Assembly: GCA_036159515.1 (NCBI GenBank)
Contig: JAYYEV010000043.1
Span: forward strand, 1 to 64,000
Direction: 5' to 3'
DNA length: 64,000 nucleotides
DNA from: GCA-002727735 sp036159515
GTDB lineage: Bacteria > Bacteroidota > Bacteroidia > Flavobacteriales_D > Parvicellaceae
Numbering within the stretch: the first letter of the stretch is position 1; each line of letters opens with the position of its first letter. Both the position numbers and the translations under genes were made by a program. This document shows positions 18,339 to 26,844 of this stretch, piece by piece. Under the pieces are notes generated by a model. That model saw only the letters and a program-made list of their open reading frames with translations, was not told the DNA's origin and made no database searches.

Positions 18339-19460
18339 TTGAATTGTTCTACCTGTAAAAATAAAGGAATTCCAAAGGGTTGTAAGGGAAATGGCTCATG
18401 TTTCACCAATGGGTGTAACCAACGGTCAGTATATAATTGGCTGTCTGATTTCGATGCGTTACTACCCGCGCAACAAACAGTAGTAGAATTAAGTTATAAA
18501 AATGGCAGAAAAGATTTTGGTTCAAATGTCAATAAATTAACCTTACAAGTGGGTGATTTAGTATTGATAAGTAATTCTTATGGAAAGGATATGGGAACGG
18601 TAAGTTTAACTGGGGAATTAGTACAGTTTCAAATTAAACGTAAAAAGGCAGAAAAGATATTTAACAAGTTCCCAGAAATTATTCGAAAAGCAAATAAAGA
18701 AGATATAATAGCTTGGAAAGAGGTTAGAGAAAAAGAAGATGATTATATGCGAAAGGCTAGAATAATGGCTATAGATTTAGGTCTAAAAATGAAAATTAGT
18801 GATGCTGAAATACAGGCAGATGGTAAAAAAATAACATTTTATTATACGGCAGATAACAGAGTTGACTTTCGTAATCTTTTAAAAAAATGGATAGAAGATT
18901 TCAGCATTAAAGTAGAAATGAAACAGGTTGGTCACAGACAAGAATCTGCCAGACTAGGAGGAATTGGTTCATGTGGAAGAGAACTTTGTTGCTCTACATG
19001 GATGACTGATTTTAGATCGGTCACTACAAAGGCAGCCAGGTATCAGCAATTAGCACTAAATCCTCAAAAGCTAGCAGGTCAATGTGGTAAGCTAAAGTGT
19101 TGTTTAAATTTTGAATTAGATCAATATATAGAATTGATGAATACTTTTCCTTCTGCTAAAAGAAAGTTGATTTCTAAAGCGGAAAAAGGTATCCATGTAA
19201 AAACAGATGTATTTCGAAAAACGATGTGGTATGTCATTAAAAACCAAGACACCAAGATTTCTAATGTGGTTAATTTTCATGTGGATGAAATCAAAGCGTT
19301 ACATGAAAAGATGGATAATGGGGAATCCATAAATACATTAAAAAATATGGAAGTAGATTCAACTTTTAGTGCACATTCCAATTCTATCCTAACGGACGAT
19401 ATTAACCGATTTAATAAGAGGTTTAAAAAGAGAAATAGATTAAAAAATAGAAAGAAATGA
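18339..19460 (+). CDS. ricT: RicT/YaaT (PSP1 domain) protein
   Basis: PSP1-domain protein; in Bacillus, RicT is part of the iron-sulfur RicAFT complex that modulates RNase Y-dependent mRNA maturation. The 373-residue protein has a Cys-rich start (CSTCKNKGIPKGCKGNGSC), the PSP1 core around residues 55-190, and the conserved Cys cluster GSCGRELCCSTW plus GQCGKLKCCLNFE. The TTG start at 18339 is chosen because the Cys-rich N-terminus is a family feature and no in-frame ATG precedes it. The basic C-terminal tail (FKKRNRLKNRKK) overlaps gldH by 4 bp. Whether an RNase Y complex exists in this organism is unknown. Confidence 0.88.
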   Translation: MNCSTCKNKGIPKGCKGNGSCFTNGCNQRSVYNWLSDFDALLPAQQTVVELSYKNGRKDFGSNVNKLTLQVGDLVLISNSYGKDMGTVSLTGELVQFQIKRKKAEKIFNKFPEIIRKANKEDIIAWKEVREKEDDYMRKARIMAIDLGLKMKISDAEIQADGKKITFYYTADNRVDFRNLLKKWIEDFSIKVEMKQVGHRQESARLGGIGSCGRELCCSTWMTDFRSVTTKAARYQQLALNPQKLAGQCGKLKCCLNFELDQYIELMNTFPSAKRKLISKAEKGIHVKTDVFRKTMWYVIKNQDTKISNVVNFHVDEIKALHEKMDNGESINTLKNMEVDSTFSAHSNSILTDDINRFNKRFKKRNRLKNRKK

Positions 19461-19939
19461 AAAAATTGAGTCTACTAGCCTATACACTGTCTCTTTTGCT
19501 AACAAATATCAGTTGTAAAAATGATAATTTATTATATACTTCTTTTCAAGAAATTAAAGATACTACTTGGTCATTTAAAGATAGTGTGTTTTTTAATTGG
19601 GAAATTGAAGACACTACCAAGTCATACTCTATTCAATTGAACATACGTCATACTACGTCCTATAAATGGGCTAATATTTTTCTTTTTTCGGATCTAGTTT
19701 TCCCAAATGATAAAGCAAGAAGAGACACATTTGAATTTTATTTTTCGGATGATTATGGTCATTGGACTGGTGATAAATCAGGATTATTAGTTAAACATAA
19801 ATTCCCTCTTTATGAAAGAGTTAAATTTCCCATGAAAGGAGTCTATAAGCTCAATTTAAATCAAGCGATGCGAGATACTCAGCTAGTAGATTTAATGAAT
19901 ATAGGGATCGAAGTTTACACTAATCCAGTGTTAAAATAA
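19457..19939 (+). CDS. gldH: Gliding motility lipoprotein GldH
   Basis: GldH is one of the lipoproteins required for gliding and T9SS-linked motility in Flavobacterium. The 160-residue protein has a lipobox at LLTNISC (Cys20) and family blocks DTTWSFKDSVFFNWEIEDT, SYKWANIFLFSDL and YDDYGHW-like FSDDYGHWTGDKSG. The ricT-gldH order is common in Flavobacteriales. It overlaps ricT by 4 bp and shares one base with the aminotransferase start. Whether this organism glides is not shown, because gldH can persist in non-gliders. Confidence 0.9.
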   Translation: MKKLSLLAYTLSLLLTNISCKNDNLLYTSFQEIKDTTWSFKDSVFFNWEIEDTTKSYSIQLNIRHTTSYKWANIFLFSDLVFPNDKARRDTFEFYFSDDYGHWTGDKSGLLVKHKFPLYERVKFPMKGVYKLNLNQAMRDTQLVDLMNIGIEVYTNPVLK

Positions 19940-21096
19940 TGCCTTACTATAATCACCATATTCAATCAAAATTACCAAAAATTGGAACTACCATTTTCAC
20001 CACTATGTCAAATTTGGCTAATGATCATGGAGCCATTAATTTATCACAAGGATTTCCAGATTTTGACGTGGACGAGCGACTAAAAAATTTAGCTATTAAG
20101 TACATTAAAAAAGGCCCACATCAATATGCACCTATGCAGGGTGCATTACCTTTAAGAGAAGCTATATGTGAGAAAGTGAATACGATGTACAATGCTTCTT
20201 ATGATGTGGAAAAAGAAATTACTATTACAGCTGGAGCAACCCAAGCTATTTACACGGCTATTTCAGCTCTAGTAAAAGAAAATGATGAAGTAATTTTATT
20301 TACCCCAGCATATGATTGTTATGAGCCAGCTATTGAAATTTGTGGAGGAAAACCGGTGTTCTTTCAACTTGAGGGACCTGATTTTGCCATTAATTGGGAG
20401 GAGGTTAAAGAATTAATTAACCAAAAAACACGAATGATTATCATTAATTCCCCTCACAATCCTACTGGTTCAGTGCTTTCTAAAAAAGATTTTTTAGCAT
20501 TAGAGAATATTGTTTTAGAAAAGGATATTATAGTATTAAGCGATGAGGTGTATGAACACCTTGTATATGACGAGTACGCACCTCAGTCTGTCGTCTCGTA
20601 TCCTAAATTAGCAAGTAGCGCTATTGCTGTCTTTTCATTTGGCAAGACCTTTCATGTAACGGGATGGAAATTAGGTTATGTTTTAGCGCCTGAAAATCTA
20701 ATGCATGAGTTTAGAAAAGTACATCAGTTTAATGTTTTTTCCTGTAATCACCCTTTTCAATTGGCTGTAGCTGAGTACATAAAAGATGAAGAGAACTACA
20801 TGAAGTTAAGTGCTTTTTATGATAAAAAAAGAAAGCTTTTTTTAGAAATGGTAAATGCATCTAGATTTAAAGCCACTCCCTCAAAAGGAACCTATTTTCA
20901 ATTACTGAATTATGAAGAAATATCTCCTTTATCAGATATTAAAATGGCCAAGAAGATGACAATAGAAAATAAACTAGCCAGTATCCCAGTTTCCGTTTTT
21001 TACCATACTAAAATGGATCAGAAATTTTTGCGATTTTGTTTTGCAAAAAAAGAGGAAACCATAAAAAAAGCTGGTGATATCTTAATCCAGCTTTAA
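19939..21096 (+). CDS. PLP-dependent aminotransferase (methionine/glutamine-K type)
   Basis: A fold-type I aminotransferase, 385 residues, cytoplasmic. The PLP Lys is Lys236 (SFGKTFHVTGWKLGY). The Asn-Pro loop INSPHNPTGS and the DEVYEHLVYD block that binds the pyridine ring are intact. The family favours methionine, glutamine and aromatic amino acids. Its 2-oxo-amide products would suit the omega-amidase encoded at 5576, but the two genes are 14 kb apart. It begins at the stop of gldH (TAATG). Confidence 0.9.
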   Translation: MPYYNHHIQSKLPKIGTTIFTTMSNLANDHGAINLSQGFPDFDVDERLKNLAIKYIKKGPHQYAPMQGALPLREAICEKVNTMYNASYDVEKEITITAGATQAIYTAISALVKENDEVILFTPAYDCYEPAIEICGGKPVFFQLEGPDFAINWEEVKELINQKTRMIIINSPHNPTGSVLSKKDFLALENIVLEKDIIVLSDEVYEHLVYDEYAPQSVVSYPKLASSAIAVFSFGKTFHVTGWKLGYVLAPENLMHEFRKVHQFNVFSCNHPFQLAVAEYIKDEENYMKLSAFYDKKRKLFLEMVNASRFKATPSKGTYFQLLNYEEISPLSDIKMAKKMTIENKLASIPVSVFYHTKMDQKFLRFCFAKKEETIKKAGDILIQL

Positions 21097-21173
21097 TTAT
21101 TCACATTGATATCTTAAGATTTGATATACGATAGAAAACACACCCTAAATATTTCTTATATTTTTGAGAGTAT

Positions 21174-22124
21174 ATGAGATTTAAAAGTTTACTGTTTATC
21201 TTTTTTCTTTCGTTTTCTGCTTCCGCCCAACACTTGATTGATGTGTATTGTTCAGAAGACAGTTGCAGTCATACCGTGATTGATCCTGAGCTACTTATGA
21301 TAGAGCGATGGGATACGTTAGCTCAATCTAAGTTTTGGAAGTTGGTGATGAATATGAGTAGTGATACTTGCATTGTTAATATCGCACATAACAGAAAAAT
21401 TCTAGGATATGTGGAGAATGAAGCTTGGTTTTGTCAAACAGAGGATGAGAAAAAAGAATTTAAAGACTCTGTTATCCACTATAATTGTTTAGATAGTAAC
21501 ACCAGAATTTATATTACTGCAGGAAAAAAAGACTTTTATTTAATCGAAGAAGTGATACCCAGCATATCCATGGCCATTGATATTTTTGACGAAAATCATG
21601 TGGATCCTTGGTACGCACAGTCCATATTACTTATTGAAAGCCCTGCAAAAATTAGATATTCAAATGCAGGTGCTTATGGACCATTTCAATTAATGAAAAA
21701 AGTAGCAAGGAAAATGGGGCTTACAGTGAATAGCACTACAGATGAAAGAAAAAACTTTGATAAATCAGCTTATGCAGCTAGTGAGCTTTTAAAAACAATT
21801 TGCATTCCTCAAGCCCACAGAATATTATGTGAATTAGGTGATTTTGAGCCAACAGGTGATGAATTGTGGTTCAAATTTTTTGTGTTACATATTTATCACG
21901 CTGGTGCTTATAATGTGCAAAAACTGGTATCACAACTAGAAAAACCAATTGATGGAATGGAGTTAATTAAATGGATGTGGACTCACGAGTATGGAAATTT
22001 CAAAAATGCATCTCAAAACTATTCTCAAATTGCCATAGCTGCCATGCTCACTCTTCAAGATATTGTTTTAGAGGATTGTGATTATATCTTTAAATGCGAA
22101 GGCAATCATTATTCTGAATATTAA
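21174..22124 (+). CDS. Lytic-transglycosylase-like (SLT fold) secreted protein
   Basis: A likely peptidoglycan-cleaving protein. The 316-residue protein has a signal peptide (LLFIFFLSFSASAQ) and a poorly conserved N-terminal half with several Cys. An SLT-like domain spans residues 135-300. Motif I reads LLIESPAKIRYSNAGAYGPF with Glu155 as candidate acid and GAYGPFQLM as the substrate-groove block. YHAGAYNVQKLV corresponds to the YNAG motif. Divergence from typical SLT proteins leaves activity unproven. A TATTTTTG box lies just upstream, at 21157-21164. Confidence 0.75.
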   Translation: MRFKSLLFIFFLSFSASAQHLIDVYCSEDSCSHTVIDPELLMIERWDTLAQSKFWKLVMNMSSDTCIVNIAHNRKILGYVENEAWFCQTEDEKKEFKDSVIHYNCLDSNTRIYITAGKKDFYLIEEVIPSISMAIDIFDENHVDPWYAQSILLIESPAKIRYSNAGAYGPFQLMKKVARKMGLTVNSTTDERKNFDKSAYAASELLKTICIPQAHRILCELGDFEPTGDELWFKFFVLHIYHAGAYNVQKLVSQLEKPIDGMELIKWMWTHEYGNFKNASQNYSQIAIAAMLTLQDIVLEDCDYIFKCEGNHYSEY

Positions 22125-22753
22125 TGAATAGATTATTTCGATCCATTAGCGTAATTGTAGCTATTTCATTTGCCATTATCACTTTTATACATTACCATCA
22201 AGACTTAGACTTAGTCATTCCATTTTATTCTCAAATCACATTAATGATAAGTCTTTTATTACTTATTCTCTTTGTGTTTCGGTTGGTTTGGCGGTGGAAA
22301 AACTATGCGCTTTTAAAAGATAATGATGGGTTTGTTTTTACCAGACATGGGTGGAGTAAATTACTTACTAATGAGTTGATGCCTTTTTTCATTTTTTTAC
22401 CTCTAATTGTGATGTTGAACATCTATACTAAAGATGCTGTTGTTTTTAGTTCGGTTCTTCTTTTAATTATGCTAGAAGGATTTGTTTTTTTAATCATTGC
22501 AAAAAATCATTTCAAAATCATGTTAAATGATAAGGCCATTATTTATTTTTCAAATCAACCTGACCTTATACGTTGGGAACAGATAAAGCAAATTAAAATG
22601 AGTGAAATGGGAATATTAGTCCTCAAAACCAATGGAAAGAAATTATTTATTGAAAATGAATCGTTTGTAAATGCGAAGGAAATTAGATTTCAAATCAAAA
22701 AATCAGCTATCGATAGACACATTTTGTTAGAGGAGATAGGACTCTTAGTTTAG
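22124..22753 (+). CDS. Hypothetical membrane protein with PH-like tail
   Basis: Not recognised as a named family. The 209-residue protein has four hydrophobic helices in two pairs (about residues 8-25, 34-55, 80-98, 104-125). A C-terminal soluble segment (IYFSNQPDLIRWEQIKQIKM) resembles the start of a bacterial PH-like domain. The start ATG overlaps the transglycosylase stop (TAATG), so the two are probably co-translated, which hints at an envelope role. The 3' end overlaps the convergent DUF4837 gene by 9 bp. Confidence 0.65.
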   Translation: MNRLFRSISVIVAISFAIITFIHYHQDLDLVIPFYSQITLMISLLLLILFVFRLVWRWKNYALLKDNDGFVFTRHGWSKLLTNELMPFFIFLPLIVMLNIYTKDAVVFSSVLLLIMLEGFVFLIIAKNHFKIMLNDKAIIYFSNQPDLIRWEQIKQIKMSEMGILVLKTNGKKLFIENESFVNAKEIRFQIKKSAIDRHILLEEIGLLV

Positions 22754-23770
22754 AGCAGAGTACATAATAGCTTCTAATTCTCTAATTAGTTTAGACTTTT
22801 CAAAGTTAGGGGCGTAAACATAACCATCAACATTTATCATTTCCCTGTTATTTTGAGATAGAAAAGCATAATTAATAAAGGTTCCACCCATTTTATCATT
22901 TACCATTTTCCATGCTCCCGTTGTTTTAAATACGTACTTGTCATTTATGTACATGGCCCTACCTTCCATTGGGGCAAGATCATCATTTCTAGAAATCATG
23001 TAAGAGTCTTTCGTTTTGCCTTTTAAATACATTTTGCTGATGGAATCTCTTACCTGCTGTTGATAGTCGATAGTGAATTGATTTTCACTTCTATAGGGTG
23101 AATTATAAATCACAATTCCTTTTTGAATCTCATGTGTTCCATTCTGATCTTTTTTCATTTCAAGCTGGCTAAACCACCAAAAGTGCTTTGCTTTTATATT
23201 CAATTTCATTTCTTTAGGTGCTTTTATATTCCAGTTGAATTTTTTGGATGTATTCTTATTAATGATATTGTTTTTTGAATAACCCATTATAATGGATTGA
23301 TAGTAAAAGGCATTAATTTCATTAATCAGCTCAGAACTCGAAGTAGAAAAGTAGCGCAATGCCCTATTTTCATTTTTAAAGGAGAGTTCGGCTACTAGTT
23401 GGCCATTAGCCCACAAGTCTCTAATATAGATTGGCTTTATAAAACTTGGCTGGCTTGGGTCAATTTTCACTACGACAATACAGCTTTTATTCTTCATTTT
23501 GTTAATTAAGTTTTCTGGTACTATAAAGTCAATTTCAAAGTATTTTTCATAAGGAAGCGGAGTGGCTTTGTTTAAGCGTTCAAACTGAGTATTTAACTCA
23601 CTTCCAATGGGATGGTTCCAATATTTTTTGGGAAGTGAAAACAATATTTGACCAAAATCCGTCTTGGCCTTTGGCTTATATATCGAAGGGTCATATTCAT
23701 TTAAATTACAACTAAAAAATACCACAGGTATAATAAATACAAGTATGATATTTTTTAGTGGTAACTGCAT
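22745..23770 (-). CDS. DUF4837 family lipoprotein
   Basis: Function unknown. The 341-residue lipoprotein has a lipobox PVVFFSC (Cys21). The mature part begins with the family pattern FGQILFSLPKKYWNHPIGSE. The later blocks PYRSENQFTIDYQQQVRDSI and APMEGRAMYINDKYVFKTTG are also DUF4837-like. It overlaps the upstream gene by 16 bp, making a two-gene envelope unit. Confidence 0.82.
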   Translation of the reverse strand: MQLPLKNIILVFIIPVVFFSCNLNEYDPSIYKPKAKTDFGQILFSLPKKYWNHPIGSELNTQFERLNKATPLPYEKYFEIDFIVPENLINKMKNKSCIVVVKIDPSQPSFIKPIYIRDLWANGQLVAELSFKNENRALRYFSTSSSELINEINAFYYQSIIMGYSKNNIINKNTSKKFNWNIKAPKEMKLNIKAKHFWWFSQLEMKKDQNGTHEIQKGIVIYNSPYRSENQFTIDYQQQVRDSISKMYLKGKTKDSYMISRNDDLAPMEGRAMYINDKYVFKTTGAWKMVNDKMGGTFINYAFLSQNNREMINVDGYVYAPNFEKSKLIRELEAIMYSALN

Positions 23771-24597
23771 AGGACAACGCCAAAACTCAAGCTGTATGGA
23801 GATTTAAAAATAGTAGAAATTGAAGTTATACCATTTTCAATATATACCCCTATTTTTTTAAATGATAGTTGAATTTTACTTGAAAAAAAATGATTTTGAT
23901 GGTGTAGTTTACCAAGGGTGCTAATTTTTGTTGAATTATTCAGCTCCTGAAATTTTAATTCATACCTGCCGCTTAATAGCATATGATATTGGATAGATGC
24001 TCCTATCTGAAATGTCTTCTTTTTATATGGCAGGGGTTTGAAATTTAGTTTACCTGGGATGGTTAGATAGTGATAGCGTATAAAATTTTTTCTAATTTCT
24101 TTTGAAGACTTAAAAAATGTAATGGTGTCAGCTAATACTGTTGCTTCATTTTTTCCCAAATTTAAATGGTGAAAATTAGTGCCAACCCCAATTTGAAAAT
24201 TGAAGAATTTCTTTTTACTCTCAAAAGTTTTAACGTACTTTTTGAATCCTATTTGAGCGGAATTATACTTATTAAACGGAGCATTAATGCGCTCTAAATT
24301 ACCATTATTAATCTTATTCTTAACATATAATAAAGCACCCAATTCAAATTCATTTTTCAGTGATGGATCTTTTTTTTGATCCAATGTAAAATCATCCTCA
24401 TCCTCAAAATTCCAATCATTATTATTTTTATTTTGTGAATTAAAGAGATTTTTATACCAAGGATTATTTAATGTGTCTAGAAGTTGACCTTGGAAATTAG
24501 AGCAAAAACCGGTGATTAATAGAATAATAACACACACCAAGCTTTTTTGGAAAAAGTATAATATGTACTTTTTGGATATATGGCAATATGTACTCAT
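23755..24597 (-). CDS. Hypothetical exported protein, possible outer-membrane barrel
   Basis: No family recognised. In 280 residues there is a long N-terminal signal-like segment (SLVCVIILLITGFCSNFQGQ). An Asn/Asp-rich linker (residues 50-75) follows, then alternating polar and aromatic strands such as FNFQIGVGTNFHHLNLG, FQIGASIQYHMLLSGRYELK and LSFGVVLCSYH. This pattern suggests an outer-membrane beta-barrel of the PorT/OmpA-barrel size, but that is inference. It overlaps the DUF4837 lipoprotein gene. Confidence 0.55.
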   Translation of the reverse strand: MSTYCHISKKYILYFFQKSLVCVIILLITGFCSNFQGQLLDTLNNPWYKNLFNSQNKNNNDWNFEDEDDFTLDQKKDPSLKNEFELGALLYVKNKINNGNLERINAPFNKYNSAQIGFKKYVKTFESKKKFFNFQIGVGTNFHHLNLGKNEATVLADTITFFKSSKEIRKNFIRYHYLTIPGKLNFKPLPYKKKTFQIGASIQYHMLLSGRYELKFQELNNSTKISTLGKLHHQNHFFSSKIQLSFKKIGVYIENGITSISTIFKSPYSLSFGVVLCSYH

Positions 24598-24639
24598 TAT
24601 ACTTATATTTTTAGTAGCACTACTTTTTGGTTTGTAAAA

Positions 24640-25602
24640 TCATCTAAGACCTAGACTTGTTTCACCGATAAGAAATCCCTCTGCAAAAACTTCAATTTTG
24701 TAATTTCCAGCTTCAATTGGCTTTTCAATTTCATAATAAATACACAAGTCTGTATTTTCATTTTGATAATTAATAGTTCTTTTAGAACTCATATCCAATT
24801 TCTTTTTGTCTTTGTCAGTAATGGTTAGAGGTGTTGGGGCTTCCAGTAGGCCTCCATCTTCATTGGTAATCCTTAAAAAAATTTCTTTATTTCCTGCATC
24901 AGCTAATTTATTTTCTATTACCGAAAAGCAGGTCTTAATTACATTGGTTTTGGATGCTCTAGTAGTTTCGCTTTGTGTGCCTGAATTCCGAATTCTAATA
25001 CCACTAGAAATTACATTGCTTATTTGCAGCACAGCTCCAATAGCTACTTGTTTTTGAAGTACTTCATTTTGTTTTTTGATTTTTTTATTTTGACTACTAA
25101 CAGAGTTTAATTTTTTGGTTTTGTCAGTTAAGTCATTTGATAAATTAATATTTAGTGTATTTAAGGAATCAATAGTGTGAATATAACCCTTCATTATCCC
25201 TCGCAAGGTTTCAGCTTCTTTTTTTAATTTGTAGATTTTTCTCCAGTCTTTTTTTGACTTTTTATCGAGTTTTTCTACTTTTTCCATTAAAGCATTGATT
25301 TTAAATCTTTGGCTATTTATGCTATCTATAGCCACGCTGTTATTCTCTTCTAAGCTGTCATAGGAAAATAGCAACATTTTAAGGTTTTCTTTAAGATTAG
25401 TTTGATCAGCATCAGAAACAATATCTTGGTTAATGATAATTTGATTCATCTCTTCATTTTCTTTTACTAATGAAAATAATTCTTGTTTGAATTGATGATT
25501 TTTCTTTGTTAATTGACTTATTTTGAAAGCTAAAAATCCAACGGATAGAATTAACAAAATATTAAGCAATAAAGGTAATTTTGATTTCTTTTTTTCTTCC
25601 AT
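24640..25602 (-). CDS. Membrane-anchored coiled-coil protein
   Basis: Function unknown. The 320-residue protein has a short charged N-terminus, one transmembrane helix (LPLLLNILLILSVGFLAFKI), a coiled coil across residues 30-190 and a beta-rich C-terminal domain (residues 195-320; CFSVIENKLADAGNKEIFLR and KPIEAGNYKIEVFAEG). The build suits a periplasm-spanning protein with a terminal binding domain. It is divergent from comF and 42 bp upstream of the putative barrel gene. Confidence 0.65.
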   Translation of the reverse strand: MEEKKKSKLPLLLNILLILSVGFLAFKISQLTKKNHQFKQELFSLVKENEEMNQIIINQDIVSDADQTNLKENLKMLLFSYDSLEENNSVAIDSINSQRFKINALMEKVEKLDKKSKKDWRKIYKLKKEAETLRGIMKGYIHTIDSLNTLNINLSNDLTDKTKKLNSVSSQNKKIKKQNEVLQKQVAIGAVLQISNVISSGIRIRNSGTQSETTRASKTNVIKTCFSVIENKLADAGNKEIFLRITNEDGGLLEAPTPLTITDKDKKKLDMSSKRTINYQNENTDLCIYYEIEKPIEAGNYKIEVFAEGFLIGETSLGLR

Positions 25603-25672
25603 ATAATTACGTGCAATTTTAAAAATCTTAAGTTTCTTTTTCTAACATTAAAAAAAATTAATTCATAAGCGA

Positions 25673-26326
25673 ATGTTTAAAGACTTTGTTAATTTAATCT
25701 ATCCTATACAATGTGCTGGTTGTAGTTCTCCCCTTGTTCAGAGCGAAAAAGCCATTTGTTCAGGGTGTTGGATGGAGCTTAAAGACTTCGACCAAAATGA
25801 TCAAAGCGAATCTCTATATCATAGTTGTATTCAAGATCATTATTTTGTTTATCGCTTCTTAAAAAACGATGTAATTCAACAAATATTACATCAGATTAAA
25901 TATAATGGAAATAAAACAGCTGCTTTTGTTTTAGGTGTAGAACTGGGGAATTTAATAAAGAAGAAACAAAAAGCAGACGAGGATTGCATTTTAGTTCCTG
26001 TACCAGTAAGTATAAAAAAGAGAAGAAAAAGAGGATATAATCAGTCTGAAGTAATTGCTGATGGAATATCTAGTGTAACAAATTACAGTATCAATAATCA
26101 ACTTTTGATTCGAAAAAATTCATTAAAAACACAAACCACCAGCAATGTGCTTGAGAGGTGGGATAACATAGAAAACGAATACAGACCTAATTCCCGATTA
26201 AGTCATAAATCTAATATTATTATTGTGGACGATGTGGTTACAACAGGTGCAACACTATATCACTGCATACAGGCTTTAAAAGGCCAATATGATAAAGTAT
26301 ATGCAGCTGCAATTGCAGCTGTATAA
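25673..26326 (+). CDS. ComF family phosphoribosyltransferase-like protein
   Basis: Related to ComFC, a phosphoribosyltransferase-fold protein needed for DNA uptake in naturally competent bacteria, though many carriers are not known to be competent. The 217-residue protein has an N-terminal zinc finger (CAGCSSPLVQSEKAICSGCW), the conserved block KKRRKRGYNQSEVIA and the PRPP-binding loop IIIVDDVVTTGATL. No other competence genes are in the window. It is convergent with a MORN-repeat gene, 8 bp apart. Confidence 0.9.
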   Translation: MFKDFVNLIYPIQCAGCSSPLVQSEKAICSGCWMELKDFDQNDQSESLYHSCIQDHYFVYRFLKNDVIQQILHQIKYNGNKTAAFVLGVELGNLIKKKQKADEDCILVPVPVSIKKRRKRGYNQSEVIADGISSVTNYSINNQLLIRKNSLKTQTTSNVLERWDNIENEYRPNSRLSHKSNIIIVDDVVTTGATLYHCIQALKGQYDKVYAAAIAAV

Positions 26327-26334
26327 AAACTTAA

Positions 26335-26769
26335 TTACTTAGGAAATTCTGTAGGACTTTCTGTAGGAGCACCAATCTCAATATTGGTAATTTGACCTTC
26401 TTGAAATTCACCATTAAATTTTGCTCCTTCTTTTGCCCAATAGTACTCACCTCTTCCGTTCATTTTGTCTTTTATCCAATTTCCGTCGTATGTATTGCCG
26501 TTTTTCCAGGTATATTTACCGTGACCGTTTTTTAGGCCCTCAGCAAATCTCCCGACATAATTGTCTCCATTTTCGAAATAAAATGTCCCATTACCGTCTG
26601 GTTTCCCAGCTTTCCACATCCCTTCATAGAAATCTCCATTTTCCCATTCATAGGTGCCATGACCTCTGAAACAGTTACCTTTAACGCATTGAGCAGAAAT
26701 AGCTGAAGTAAACCCCCAGCATAAGATGATAGATGTAATGCTCTTCATTAATATTTTATAATTCTTCAT
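26335..26769 (-). CDS. Secreted MORN-repeat protein
   Basis: A 144-residue protein with a signal peptide (residues 1-26, ending SAISAQ) and four classical MORN repeats (YEWENGDFYEGMWKAGKPDG, FYFENGDNYVGRF, YTWKNGNTYDGNW, YYWAKEGAKFNGEF). Two Cys lie just after the signal. In other systems MORN repeats bind lipids or scaffold membranes; here the role is unknown. M8 is an alternative start. It is distinct in repeat type from the YwqK-like proteins elsewhere in the window. Confidence 0.8.
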   Translation of the reverse strand: MKNYKILMKSITSIILCWGFTSAISAQCVKGNCFRGHGTYEWENGDFYEGMWKAGKPDGNGTFYFENGDNYVGRFAEGLKNGHGKYTWKNGNTYDGNWIKDKMNGRGEYYWAKEGAKFNGEFQEGQITNIEIGAPTESPTEFPK

Positions 26770-26844
26770 TTGATAATTTATTTTTAAAATTCTTGTTTTA
26801 CTTGTCCAATAAATATGCCAGAATCAAATACGAACAAATCACGG

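Noticed and set aside
21097..21173. Palindrome ATCTTAAGAT downstream of the aminotransferase as a terminator
   Set aside because: It is only 10 bp, has no loop and no T-tract.
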